This document shows positions 1 through 6,195 of a stretch of DNA of 6,195 nucleotides, piece by piece. This DNA comes from Emcibacteraceae bacterium (GTDB taxonomy: Bacteria; Pseudomonadota; Alphaproteobacteria; Sphingomonadales; Emcibacteraceae), in the NCBI GenBank assembly GCA_016763335.1, contig JAESUD010000225.1:1-6195 (forward strand). The letters are read 5' to 3'. The notes beneath the pieces were generated by a model. It searched no databases, was not told the origin of the DNA, and saw only the letters and a program-made list of their open reading frames with translations. How positions within the stretch are numbered: position 1 is the stretch's first letter; each line of letters starts with the position of its first letter. A program made the translations under genes and the position numbers.

Positions 1-1489
<1,489 letters not shown>

Positions 1490-2377
1490 TTATTCTGTTA
1501 GGCTTTGCGCAGATGCATATTGCTGCAAGCGCGGTGCATCAATAGATGCATATTTCACTTTTGCTTCTTCAAGCCATGCTTCATATCTTTCTTGAGATAC
1601 GACTTCGACCATGATCGGCATAAAGCCATGGCGAATTCCGCATAGTTCAGAGCATTGCCCGTAATAAAGACCTTCTTTAGTCGCTTTAAACCATGTTTCA
1701 TTCAGCTTACCAGGGACAGCATCAATTTTTACACCAAATGCAGGCATCGCCCAAGCGTGAATAACATCAGTTGCAGTTACCTGAACCCGAACTATTTTAT
1801 TCACGGGGACAACAACGCTCGCATCCGAACCAAGAAGCCTTGGATGCTTATCATAATCAGCATCGCCTTCCTCAAGCATATTGGCATCAAAAACTATTTC
1901 TTCATAATCAAGATACTCATAAGTCCAGTACCACTGATTGCCAATTGCCTTGATCGTAATATCTGCTTCGGGAATAACATCCTGATTATACATTAGCCTA
2001 AATGACGGAACGGCAATAAGCACCAGAATAAGCACCGGCACAGCGGTCCATAAAATTTCCAGCAATGTATTATGTGTTGTTTTGGAGGCAACAGGATTGG
2101 CTTTCGCATTAAACTTAATAAAAATATACACCAGTATACCTGTCACAAGTAATGTGATTATTCCGGTGATCCACAATAACAGATCATGAAATGCAATAGT
2201 TTCTGCCATGATCGGCGTTGCAGCTTCCATGAACCCAAGCTGACCTGGCTTTGCACTATGAATACCATCTTCAAAAGCGGTGCGGGCACCATCCTCTAAA
2301 GCGATAGCGGTAACTATTGTGCTAATAAATGTTGCCACCATGGTAGCCAACATCAAAAATGTTTTCTTGAACAACAT
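1490..2377 (-). CDS. coxB: Cytochrome c oxidase subunit II (CuA subunit)
   Basis: Electron-entry subunit of the aa3 oxidase (also called ctaC): its periplasmic cupredoxin domain carries the binuclear CuA centre that accepts electrons from cytochrome c. The protein has 295 residues, normal for the family. Residues 1 to about 26 form a signal peptide (K4 and K5, then a hydrophobic stretch ending TAIA). Two membrane helices lie at about 65-88 and 105-125. E107 in LLEILWT matches the acidic residue at the mouth of the K channel. The aromatic GNQWYW stretch at 146-151 leads into the cupredoxin fold. CuA ligands are complete: H207, C242, E244 (backbone carbonyl), C246, H250 and M253, in the motif CSELCGIRHGFM. 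No C-terminal heme c domain is present, so this is not a caa3-type subunit. A purine-rich AGAGGA lies unusually close (3-4 bases) before the ATG, with AAGGGG further upstream. It is the first gene of the operon with ctaD. Confidence 0.98.
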   Translation of the reverse strand: MLFKKTFLMLATMVATFISTIVTAIALEDGARTAFEDGIHSAKPGQLGFMEAATPIMAETIAFHDLLLWITGIITLLVTGILVYIFIKFNAKANPVASKTTHNTLLEILWTAVPVLILVLIAVPSFRLMYNQDVIPEADITIKAIGNQWYWTYEYLDYEEIVFDANMLEEGDADYDKHPRLLGSDASVVVPVNKIVRVQVTATDVIHAWAMPAFGVKIDAVPGKLNETWFKATKEGLYYGQCSELCGIRHGFMPIMVEVVSQERYEAWLEEAKVKYASIDAPRLQQYASAQSLTE

Positions 2378-2429
2378 GTTCCTCTTTACCCCTTGAATTA
2401 CGGATATAAACTTTAAGTAAACGTAAAAT

Positions 2430-2457
2430 ATGATAGGACAAAACCTTTAAAAAACAA
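2430..2457 (-). promoter_or_regulatory. Candidate sigma70-type promoter of coxB-ctaD
   Basis: On the minus strand, TTGTTT (2452-2457) and TATCAT (2430-2435) are 16 bases apart; the -10 is a 5/6 match and the -35 is weak. Transcription would start near 2423, giving a leader of about 45 bases before coxB. The region is A+T-rich, so chance matches are easy. A different leftward -10, TATGAA at 2537-2542, lies at class II distance from the perfect FNR-type box. Confidence 0.3.
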
Positions 2458-2514
2458 TAAAGATACTCCCCTTCTTCACATAAAACGACCTTCGGAAAAT
2501 CTTATACCAGAAAA

Positions 2515-2528
2515 TTGATCTAGCTCAA
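2515..2528. promoter_or_regulatory. Second FNR/FixK-type box, one mismatch
   Basis: TTGAT-CTAG-CTCAA matches nine of ten consensus bases; the mismatch is the first base of the right half-site. Its centre is 49 bases from the centre of the perfect box, nearer to coxB. A pair of sites is a common arrangement at promoters controlled by FNR-family proteins. It could bind a second dimer or a related regulator of the same superfamily (FnrL, FixK, Dnr). Confidence 0.6.
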
Positions 2529-2563
2529 GGAAACAATTCATAAAATTAACATTTTAATCGGTT

Positions 2564-2577
2564 TTGATATAGATCAA
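2564..2577. promoter_or_regulatory. Perfect FNR/FixK-type box
   Basis: TTGAT-ATAG-ATCAA matches all ten specified bases of the FNR/Anr/FixK consensus TTGAT-N4-ATCAA. Its centre lies about 193 bases upstream of the coxB start and about 108 bases upstream of the first possible tldD start. A perfect 10/10 match beside a respiratory oxidase operon is very unlikely to be chance. Which promoter it controls, and whether it activates or represses, is inference. Confidence 0.8.
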
Positions 2578-2597
2578 ATTACCAGTCAGCATTTCCA

Positions 2598-2603
2598 TAC
2601 AAT
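2598..2603 (+). promoter_or_regulatory. Candidate rightward -10 element (toward tldD)
   Basis: TACAAT differs from TATAAT at one base. A start site near 2610-2611 would put the centre of the perfect FNR-type box at about -40 to -41, the spacing used by class II FNR-activated promoters, which need no good -35. The message would then have a 5' leader of roughly 70 to 115 bases before tldD. The geometry is seen in the sequence; promoter activity is inferred. The overlapping TATATT at 2603-2608 is an alternative -10 with poorer spacing. Confidence 0.4.
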
Positions 2604-2678
2604 ATATTTCATCAGTTAACACAGAAAATTTAGGCATTTACCAGACTTGCAAATCCAGATGCAAAACGATATTACTTA

Positions 2679-4168
2679 ATGAATTTGATAATTCCATCAT
2701 TCAATGAAAAGTTTATTTTTCTCATGACAATTGATTTTACCAACAACTCATATTTTTTTGATGATTCTAATAATGATTCCGGCCTGTCATCAATTCGCAC
2801 CCAGCGCCAAATTGATGAGGCCCTGCACGGCATGGATGATGGGGAGCTTTATTTGCAATATGCACAATCTGAAACCTTCTCATTTGACGATGGCCGATTG
2901 AAAAATGCCGCTTATGATACATCAAAAGGCTTCGGCCTGCGTAGTGTGCTTGGGGAAGTAACAGGCTTTGCCCATTCATCGGAACTCAGTGAAGACGCCT
3001 TAAAAAGAGCCGTTGAAACTGTGCAAAGCATAAAATCTGGAAGCAGTGCAACACTCGCCATCCCGCCGCAACGGACAAATAAAAAATTATACAGCGATGA
3101 AAATCCTCTAGGGGGCGTTGCCTTTAAAGACAAGATCAGAATTTTAGAAGAAATAGATGCTTACGCCCGCGCCAAAGACCCCAAAATATGTCAGGTAAGC
3201 TGTTCTATATCGGGCGAATGGCAGGTCATTGAGATTATCCGGCCCGGCGGACACCGCGTTCGTGATATCAGACCCCTTGTTCGCCTAAATATTAGCGTTG
3301 TCGCCAAACATGGTGACCGCATGGAAAGCGGTTACGAGGGCTCAGGCGGCAGATACACCTATAATCAACTACTCACATCAGAAAACCGGAAAGAACAAAC
3401 GGACAATGCCATTCGTCAGGCAATTTTAAATTTGGATAGTGTTCCGGCACCCGCCGGCGAAATGGACGTGGTTCTCGGCCCGGGATGGCCCGGCGTGCTT
3501 CTGCATGAAGCCATCGGCCATGGACTAGAGGGCGATTTCAATAGAAAAGGAACATCAGCATTTGCCGGATTAATGGGCGAAAGAATTGCTGCCAAAGGAA
3601 TCACCGTTGTTGATGACGGCACGCTGGAAAACAGGCGCGGCTCACTCAGCATTGATGACGAAGGCACCGCAACAAACTGCACGACACTCATTGAAGACGG
3701 CATTTTAGTAGGTTATATGCAAGACCGCATGAACGCTCGCCTGATGGGAGTAGAATCAACGGGAAATGGCAGACGTCAAAGTTACGCACACCAACCAATG
3801 CCACGCATGACAAACACCTATATGTTAAATGGCAATCAAAACCCTGATGAAATTATTGCTGGCGTTAAGGACGGACTATATGCCGTTAATTTTGGCGGCG
3901 GGCAAGTTGATATTACCAACGGGAAATTCGTTTTCAGCTGCACGGAAGCCTACCGTATTAAAACGGCAAAATTGAAGCCCCGGTCAAGGGCGCAACGCTT
4001 ATTGGTTCCGGCCCGGAAGCTCTGAAAAAAATTAGTGCTATCGGCAATGATCTTAAACTGGATAATGGTGTTGGCATATGCGGCAAAGCGGGACAATCAG
4101 TCCCGGTTGGTGTAGGACAACCAACAATTCGCCTTGACGGCATAACCGTCGGTGGAACCGATATTTAA
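2679..4168 (+). CDS. tldD: Metalloprotease TldD, frameshifted near its C-terminus
   Basis: TldD is the catalytic subunit of the cytosolic TldD/TldE (PmbA) zinc protease, known in E. coli for microcin B17 maturation and CcdA degradation. The HExxxH zinc motif is HEAIGH at residues 276-281, within [21 protein letters not shown]; conserved [24 protein letters not shown] and [10 protein letters not shown] blocks follow. The frame from 2679 stays homologous through I427 (codon 3957-3959), then would run 21 unrelated residues to a stop at 4023-4025. The expected C-terminus, from [17 protein letters not shown] to the stop at 4166-4168, continues in another frame from 3962. One missing A in the A-run at 3960-3963 explains this. 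The lost part includes the conserved zinc-ligand cysteine (codon 4079-4081, ICGKAGQ). Repaired length is 496 residues, or 481 from the internal ATG at 2724; 481 equals E. coli TldD, so 2724 is the better start, although neither ATG has a clear ribosome site. The partner tldE is not in the window. Confidence 0.93.
3959..3964 (+). other. Frameshift point in tldD
   Basis: Homology to TldD runs in one frame up to the EAYRI segment and resumes in another at NGKIE. The sequence between is ATT followed by four A's; five A's would give EAYRI-K-NGKIE and restore the whole gene. A single-base loss in a short A-run fits either a real mutation or a sequencing error. Confidence 0.85.
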
Positions 4169-4184
4169 GGTTATATTTAAGGTT
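4161..4184 (+). repeat. 12-bp tandem duplication over the tldD stop
   Basis: ATATTTAAGGTT occurs twice head to tail (4161-4172 and 4173-4184), perfectly. The first copy contains the tldD stop codon (4166-4168); because the unit is a multiple of three, the second copy supplies another in-frame TAA at 4178-4180. It looks like a slippage duplication. Confidence 0.85.
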
Positions 4185-4196
4185 TTTTAATATAAC
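4170..4196 (+). repeat. A+T-rich inverted repeat after tldD
   Basis: GTTATATT (4170-4177) and AATATAAC (4189-4196) form a perfect 8-bp stem with an 11-base loop that contains six T's. It lies just past the tldD stop, where a terminator would be expected. The stem is weak and has no T-run after it, so terminator function is doubtful. Confidence 0.4.
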
Positions 4197-4232
4197 AATG
4201 AAACATAGAAAATTTCAAACTGGAATTAATTC

Positions 4233-5259
4233 ATGAAAGAAAGAATTGTTTGGGTTGATTATGCTAAAGCAATAACGATAATTTTAGTCGTATACAAACA
4301 TGTTGCAAATGGCGTTTATAATGCTGGCCTGCCTGTTAATGAAGCAAATTTCCTGTTAGGTGATAGCATAATTACCAGCATTCGCATGCCTTTGTTCTTT
4401 TTTCTATCAGGGTTGTTTTTTTTTTAATTCTCTGAAAAAAAGAGGATATAAAAAAATCATCGTTAAGAAAATTGACACTATCGTTTATCCCTACATATTA
4501 TGGTCTGTAATTCAGGGATTAACAGAGGTATTTCTTTCATCTTATACAAACAACCATATTGAAATTTCTGACTTATTCTCAATCCTTTGGAACCCCAGAG
4601 CTCAATATTGGTTCTTTTACGCACTATTTATTATTTTCGTGATTGCATCACTTACGCTTCATAAGGCCAAACAAAAACATCTATTAGCAATATTCTTATG
4701 TTCGGTTTTAATTTATTTAATTAGACATGACATACCATCAAATATGATATTTCACTATTTCTCAAATAACTTTGTATTTTTTGCTTTTGGAATGTTATTT
4801 AACTCTTGGGAACCATCAAAGAATTTCGGAACAAAAACTATACTAACAACATCATTTATTGCATTTGCAATGGTTCAAGTGATTTATCATTTAATTTTAA
4901 ACCCTTCTCTCGCATACAAAAATTTGTGGATATTACCCGTTTCACTTACATCAATTATTTTTGCTGTAAGTTTATCGCAGTCCATTTCAAAAACACCTAA
5001 AAAATGGTTGTTAATAATTGGGCAATCTTCAATGGCAATTTTTGTTTTACATATTTTTAGCGGCAGTGGAATTCGAATTATTTTATTAAATATTTTTGAA
5101 ATAAATTCCGTATTAATACATATGGTAACTGGCGTTATTATGGGAGTCGGCGCTCCACTCATATGTGTTTATTTTATAAAAAAATATAAAATACCTTATG
5201 TTTTCTCCTACCCATTTAGTGAATTATTTACGAATTTAAAAAATAAAAAAATCAATTAG
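4233..5259 (+). pseudogene. Acyltransferase family 3 membrane protein, split by a frameshift in a T10 run
   Basis: Integral membrane O-acyltransferase of the acyltransferase-3 family, close in style to the COG3594 (fucose 4-O-acetylase-like) group; such proteins add acetyl or related groups to surface glycans or lipids. The N-terminal part, ATG 4233 to a stop at 4425-4427, gives 64 residues with the hallmarks: WVDYAKAITIILVVYKHV, in which H23 is the likely catalytic histidine, and the RMPLFFFLSG segment. The rest continues in another frame from 4426 to 5256 (NSLKKRGYKK, then WNPRAQYWFFYALFIIF and further hydrophobic helices) with no other stop. With nine T's instead of ten at 4416-4425 the gene reads through as 341 residues, normal for the family. 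A weak TGGA lies eight bases before the ATG. The gene is visibly more A+T-rich than ctaD, coxB and tldD, hinting at separate origin. The substrate cannot be predicted. It may be off-phase rather than dead. Confidence 0.85.
4416..4425 (+). repeat. Ten-T homopolymer at the acyltransferase frameshift
   Basis: An uninterrupted run of ten T's inside the coding sequence, exactly where the reading frame breaks. The frame is intact with nine T's (FFF-NSL) or twelve, and broken with ten. Tracts of this length are prone to replication slippage, to RNA polymerase slippage and to read errors. Confidence 0.9.
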
Positions 5260-5651
5260 CTCAGTGCTTCAAGTGCAGTGATTGCCTCAAGGGCATTATC
5301 TTTAGGAACAAAAATATGATCATGATAAAAACCCGCTATGACATTGGCACTTATACCAACGTCCTTTAATGCATTTGAAAAAGCAGCGGTTAAGCCAACA
5401 GCTTCAAGGCTTGAATGAACCAGCAATGTTATTTTTGAATAAACACCTTCATACGTGAACCCCGCATCATCGGCTATTTTCTTTTCCAGAATAACCGTCA
5501 GCCCTTCAGCCTCTTGGACTGTACAAACTGGATTTAAGTCAAGAATATTTTTATTAAGTTTTTTATCAATTACACAAAAAACATATTCAACATCATCCAA
5601 GACTGGCTGCATTTCTTTTAATAATACTTGTAAATCAACGATACCTGCCAT
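5256..5651 (-). CDS. Double ACT-domain protein (COG3602 family)
   Basis: A 131-residue protein of the COG3602 type: an ACT_3-like (PF10000) N-terminal half at about residues 1-65 and a second ACT-like half at about 70-131. Recognised blocks are EYVFCVID (22-29), EAEGLTVILEKKIAD (47-61), ITLLVHSSLEAVGLTAAFS (74-92) and NVIAGFYHDHIFVP (103-116). ACT domains usually bind small ligands such as amino acids and control enzymes; the role of this stand-alone family is not established, so none is assigned. ATG 5649-5651 is preferred because family similarity begins at MAGIVDLQVLL and the length is then typical; a GAG lies about seven bases upstream. An in-frame ATG at 5751-5753 would add 34 residues without family character. 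The stop overlaps the acyltransferase stop by four bases, tail to tail. Confidence 0.88.
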   Translation of the reverse strand: MAGIVDLQVLLKEMQPVLDDVEYVFCVIDKKLNKNILDLNPVCTVQEAEGLTVILEKKIADDAGFTYEGVYSKITLLVHSSLEAVGLTAAFSNALKDVGISANVIAGFYHDHIFVPKDNALEAITALEALS

Positions 5652-5766
5652 CAATATTCTCAACTTTAATATAAATATTCGCAACTTGCCAAAAAATACA
5701 TAGTTATGCCTTAATTGAAAAATATAAACCTGTCTCAAGAAACTATGATCCAAAGGTATATAGCAA
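5652..5766. promoter_or_regulatory. Divergent promoter region of the ACT gene and the lipoprotein gene
   Basis: A 115-base A+T-rich gap between two divergent starts must hold the promoters of both genes. TTGAAA (5715-5720), TATAAA (5723-5728) and TATGAT (5744-5749) look promoter-like on the plus strand, but no pair has good spacing, so exact elements cannot be assigned. AAAGG at 5752-5756 is the ribosome site of the lipoprotein gene, ten bases before its ATG. Confidence 0.4.
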
Positions 5767-6009
5767 ATGAAAAGTAAATTTATAATCTTTATTTCTTTAG
5801 GACTTATTTGTTCTTGTCTTCAAGGCTGTAGCTATGATGATTTTAATCGTGGCGCATATAATAGTGTTCAGTCTAATCAACGGGAAAGGTGCTACCGTTT
5901 AATAGGGCATCTACGTGATGATTGTCTAGCAAGATTAAAACCAACATATGACCAATATAAGAAACAGACTGAGAATGAACCTTCGAAAAGAAAAGCAGAT
6001 AACTTTTAA
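5767..6009 (+). CDS. Small lipoprotein of unknown function
   Basis: Eighty residues with a clear lipoprotein signal: K2 and K4, a hydrophobic core at about 5-17, then the lipobox LQGC with C21 as the lipidated residue. S22 and Y23 follow instead of Asp at the +2 position, so outer-membrane sorting is possible. The mature part of about 60 residues is polar and charged, with two further cysteines (C42 in RERCYRL and C53 in RDDCLARL) that could form a disulfide in the periplasm, and an ending rich in K, E, T and Q. The pattern of two cysteines followed by a YDQYKKQ-like segment recalls other short proteobacterial lipoproteins, but I cannot name a family. An AAAGG ribosome site ten bases upstream supports the start. 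It appears to be a single-gene unit; nothing nearby suggests a partner. Confidence 0.8.
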   Translation: MKSKFIIFISLGLICSCLQGCSYDDFNRGAYNSVQSNQRERCYRLIGHLRDDCLARLKPTYDQYKKQTENEPSKRKADNF

Positions 6010-6043
6010 TTTAATTAATAAAAGTAGCTCTCATAATCTGTTT

Positions 6044-6056
6044 TGGTTCGGAACCA
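6044..6056. repeat. 13-bp palindrome after the lipoprotein gene
   Basis: TGGTTC-G-GAACCA is a perfect 6-bp inverted repeat around one base. The one-base centre cannot form a normal hairpin loop without opening the stem, so it is more like a protein-binding palindrome than a terminator. It may be chance. Confidence 0.3.
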
Positions 6057-6105
6057 GCCATTTAATTTCAGATTCCAAACGGCTTATTACCAAATTTATG
6101 AATGT

Positions 6106-6193
6106 CTGCTTTCGACCCAGACTGTGTGAAAAGTCTGCATCTGGGTCTTAGTTAATAAAACTTGTCCTATTCTCCCGATCTTGGCTGCTTTCG
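6106..6193 (+). repeat. Pair of 9-bp direct repeats (CTGCTTTCG)
   Basis: CTGCTTTCG occurs at 6106-6114, directly abutting the inverted repeat, and again at 6185-6193 at the window edge, 79 bases later. A shorter echo, AAGTCTGC at 6131-6138, resembles AATGTCTGC at 6101-6109. Together these suggest a modular repeat unit continuing past the window. Confidence 0.4.
6114..6147. repeat. Nested inverted repeat near the right edge
   Basis: GACCCAGA (6114-6121) and TCTGGGTC (6140-6147) form a perfect 8-bp stem. Within them CAGACT (6118-6123) and AGTCTG (6132-6137) form a competing 6-bp stem sharing CAGA. No T-run follows, which argues against a simple terminator. The segment is more G+C-rich than the surrounding intergenic DNA and carries no credible gene, so a dispersed intergenic repeat or the end of a mobile element is possible; I cannot assign it to a named family. 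Confidence 0.5.
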
Positions 6194-6195
6194 CA

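Larger units (their letters stand above)
2378..2678. other. Divergent regulatory region between coxB and tldD
   Basis: About 300 bases without a credible gene, A+T-rich, separating the leftward oxidase operon from rightward tldD. It contains two FNR/FixK-type palindromes (2515-2528 and 2564-2577), a candidate rightward -10 at 2598-2603 and a candidate leftward promoter at 2430-2457. I see no hairpin terminator, riboswitch-like fold or small open frame with a ribosome site. Confidence 0.7.

Noticed and set aside
1655..1996. Plus-strand open frames opposite coxB (also 1771-1953)
   Set aside because: They are antisense to the conserved CuA domain of coxB, with no ribosome site and no family resemblance.
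3416..3703. Minus-strand open frame opposite tldD (likewise 2767-2979, 2912-3133 and 3958-4143)
   Set aside because: Shadows of the TldD coding sequence; their composition mirrors the sense codons and nothing in them is recognisable.
4378..4440. Programmed ribosomal frameshift in the acyltransferase
   Set aside because: The family does not use one and there is no clear downstream pseudoknot or stimulatory site; slippage on the T10 run or a read error explains the break more simply.
4887..5162. Minus-strand open frame opposite the acyltransferase (also plus-strand 4806-5000)
   Set aside because: Both are out-of-frame readings of a continuous hydrophobic membrane-protein frame; low-complexity A+T-rich sequence makes such frames easily.
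5652..5753. N-terminal extension of the ACT-domain protein from an ATG at 5751-5753
   Set aside because: The extra 34 residues are not part of the family, which starts at MAGIVDLQ; the shorter start gives the usual length.
6114..6147. Rho-independent terminator for the lipoprotein gene
   Set aside because: The 8-bp stem has an 18-base loop and no T-run after it, and lies over 100 bases beyond the stop, so a repeat is the better description.
5948..6151. 67-codon plus-strand open frame running past the lipoprotein gene
   Set aside because: It overlaps the end of the lipoprotein gene in another frame and reads through the repeat region; no ribosome site and no recognisable domain.

Overview
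The window looks like bacterial chromosomal DNA, most likely from a fairly A+T-rich alphaproteobacterium. The reasons are an aa3-type cytochrome c oxidase operon in the order subunit II then subunit I, a tldD gene transcribed divergently from it, and FNR/FixK-type TTGAT-N4-ATCAA sites in the shared intergenic region. The taxon is inferred from family resemblance and gene order; no rRNA or tRNA is present to confirm it.

Layout. Positions 1-1474 (minus strand) carry ctaD, oxidase subunit I, cut by the left window edge. Positions 1490-2377 (minus) carry coxB, oxidase subunit II, 15 bases upstream of ctaD and in the same operon. Positions 2378-2678 form a divergent regulatory region with one perfect and one near-perfect FNR-type box. 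Positions 2679-4168 (plus) encode TldD, the catalytic half of the TldD/TldE metalloprotease, with an apparent one-base loss near 3960 that puts the last ~68 codons, including the zinc-ligand cysteine, out of frame. Positions 4233-5259 (plus) encode a membrane acyltransferase (acyltransferase family 3), split by a run of ten T's. Positions 5256-5651 (minus) encode a COG3602-type double ACT-domain protein whose stop codon overlaps the acyltransferase stop. Positions 5767-6009 (plus) encode a small lipoprotein. The last ~185 bases hold no convincing gene but contain nested inverted repeats and a short direct repeat, resembling an intergenic repeat or the edge of an element.

How the parts fit. 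CoxB (CuA site) takes electrons from cytochrome c and passes them to CtaD (heme a, heme a3/CuB), which reduces oxygen and pumps protons. The FNR-type boxes suggest that this operon, tldD, or both respond to oxygen. The acyltransferase is visibly more A+T-rich than the oxidase and tldD genes and may be a later arrival; it probably modifies a surface glycan or lipid.

No undescribed multi-gene system is evident. The points most worth a second look are the paired FNR boxes, with a rightward -10 at class II spacing toward tldD; the T10 tract in the acyltransferase, which could be phase variation, transcriptional slippage or a read error; and the tldD frameshift. The two frameshifts lie less than 500 bases apart, both in or beside homopolymers, so sequencing error must be excluded first.
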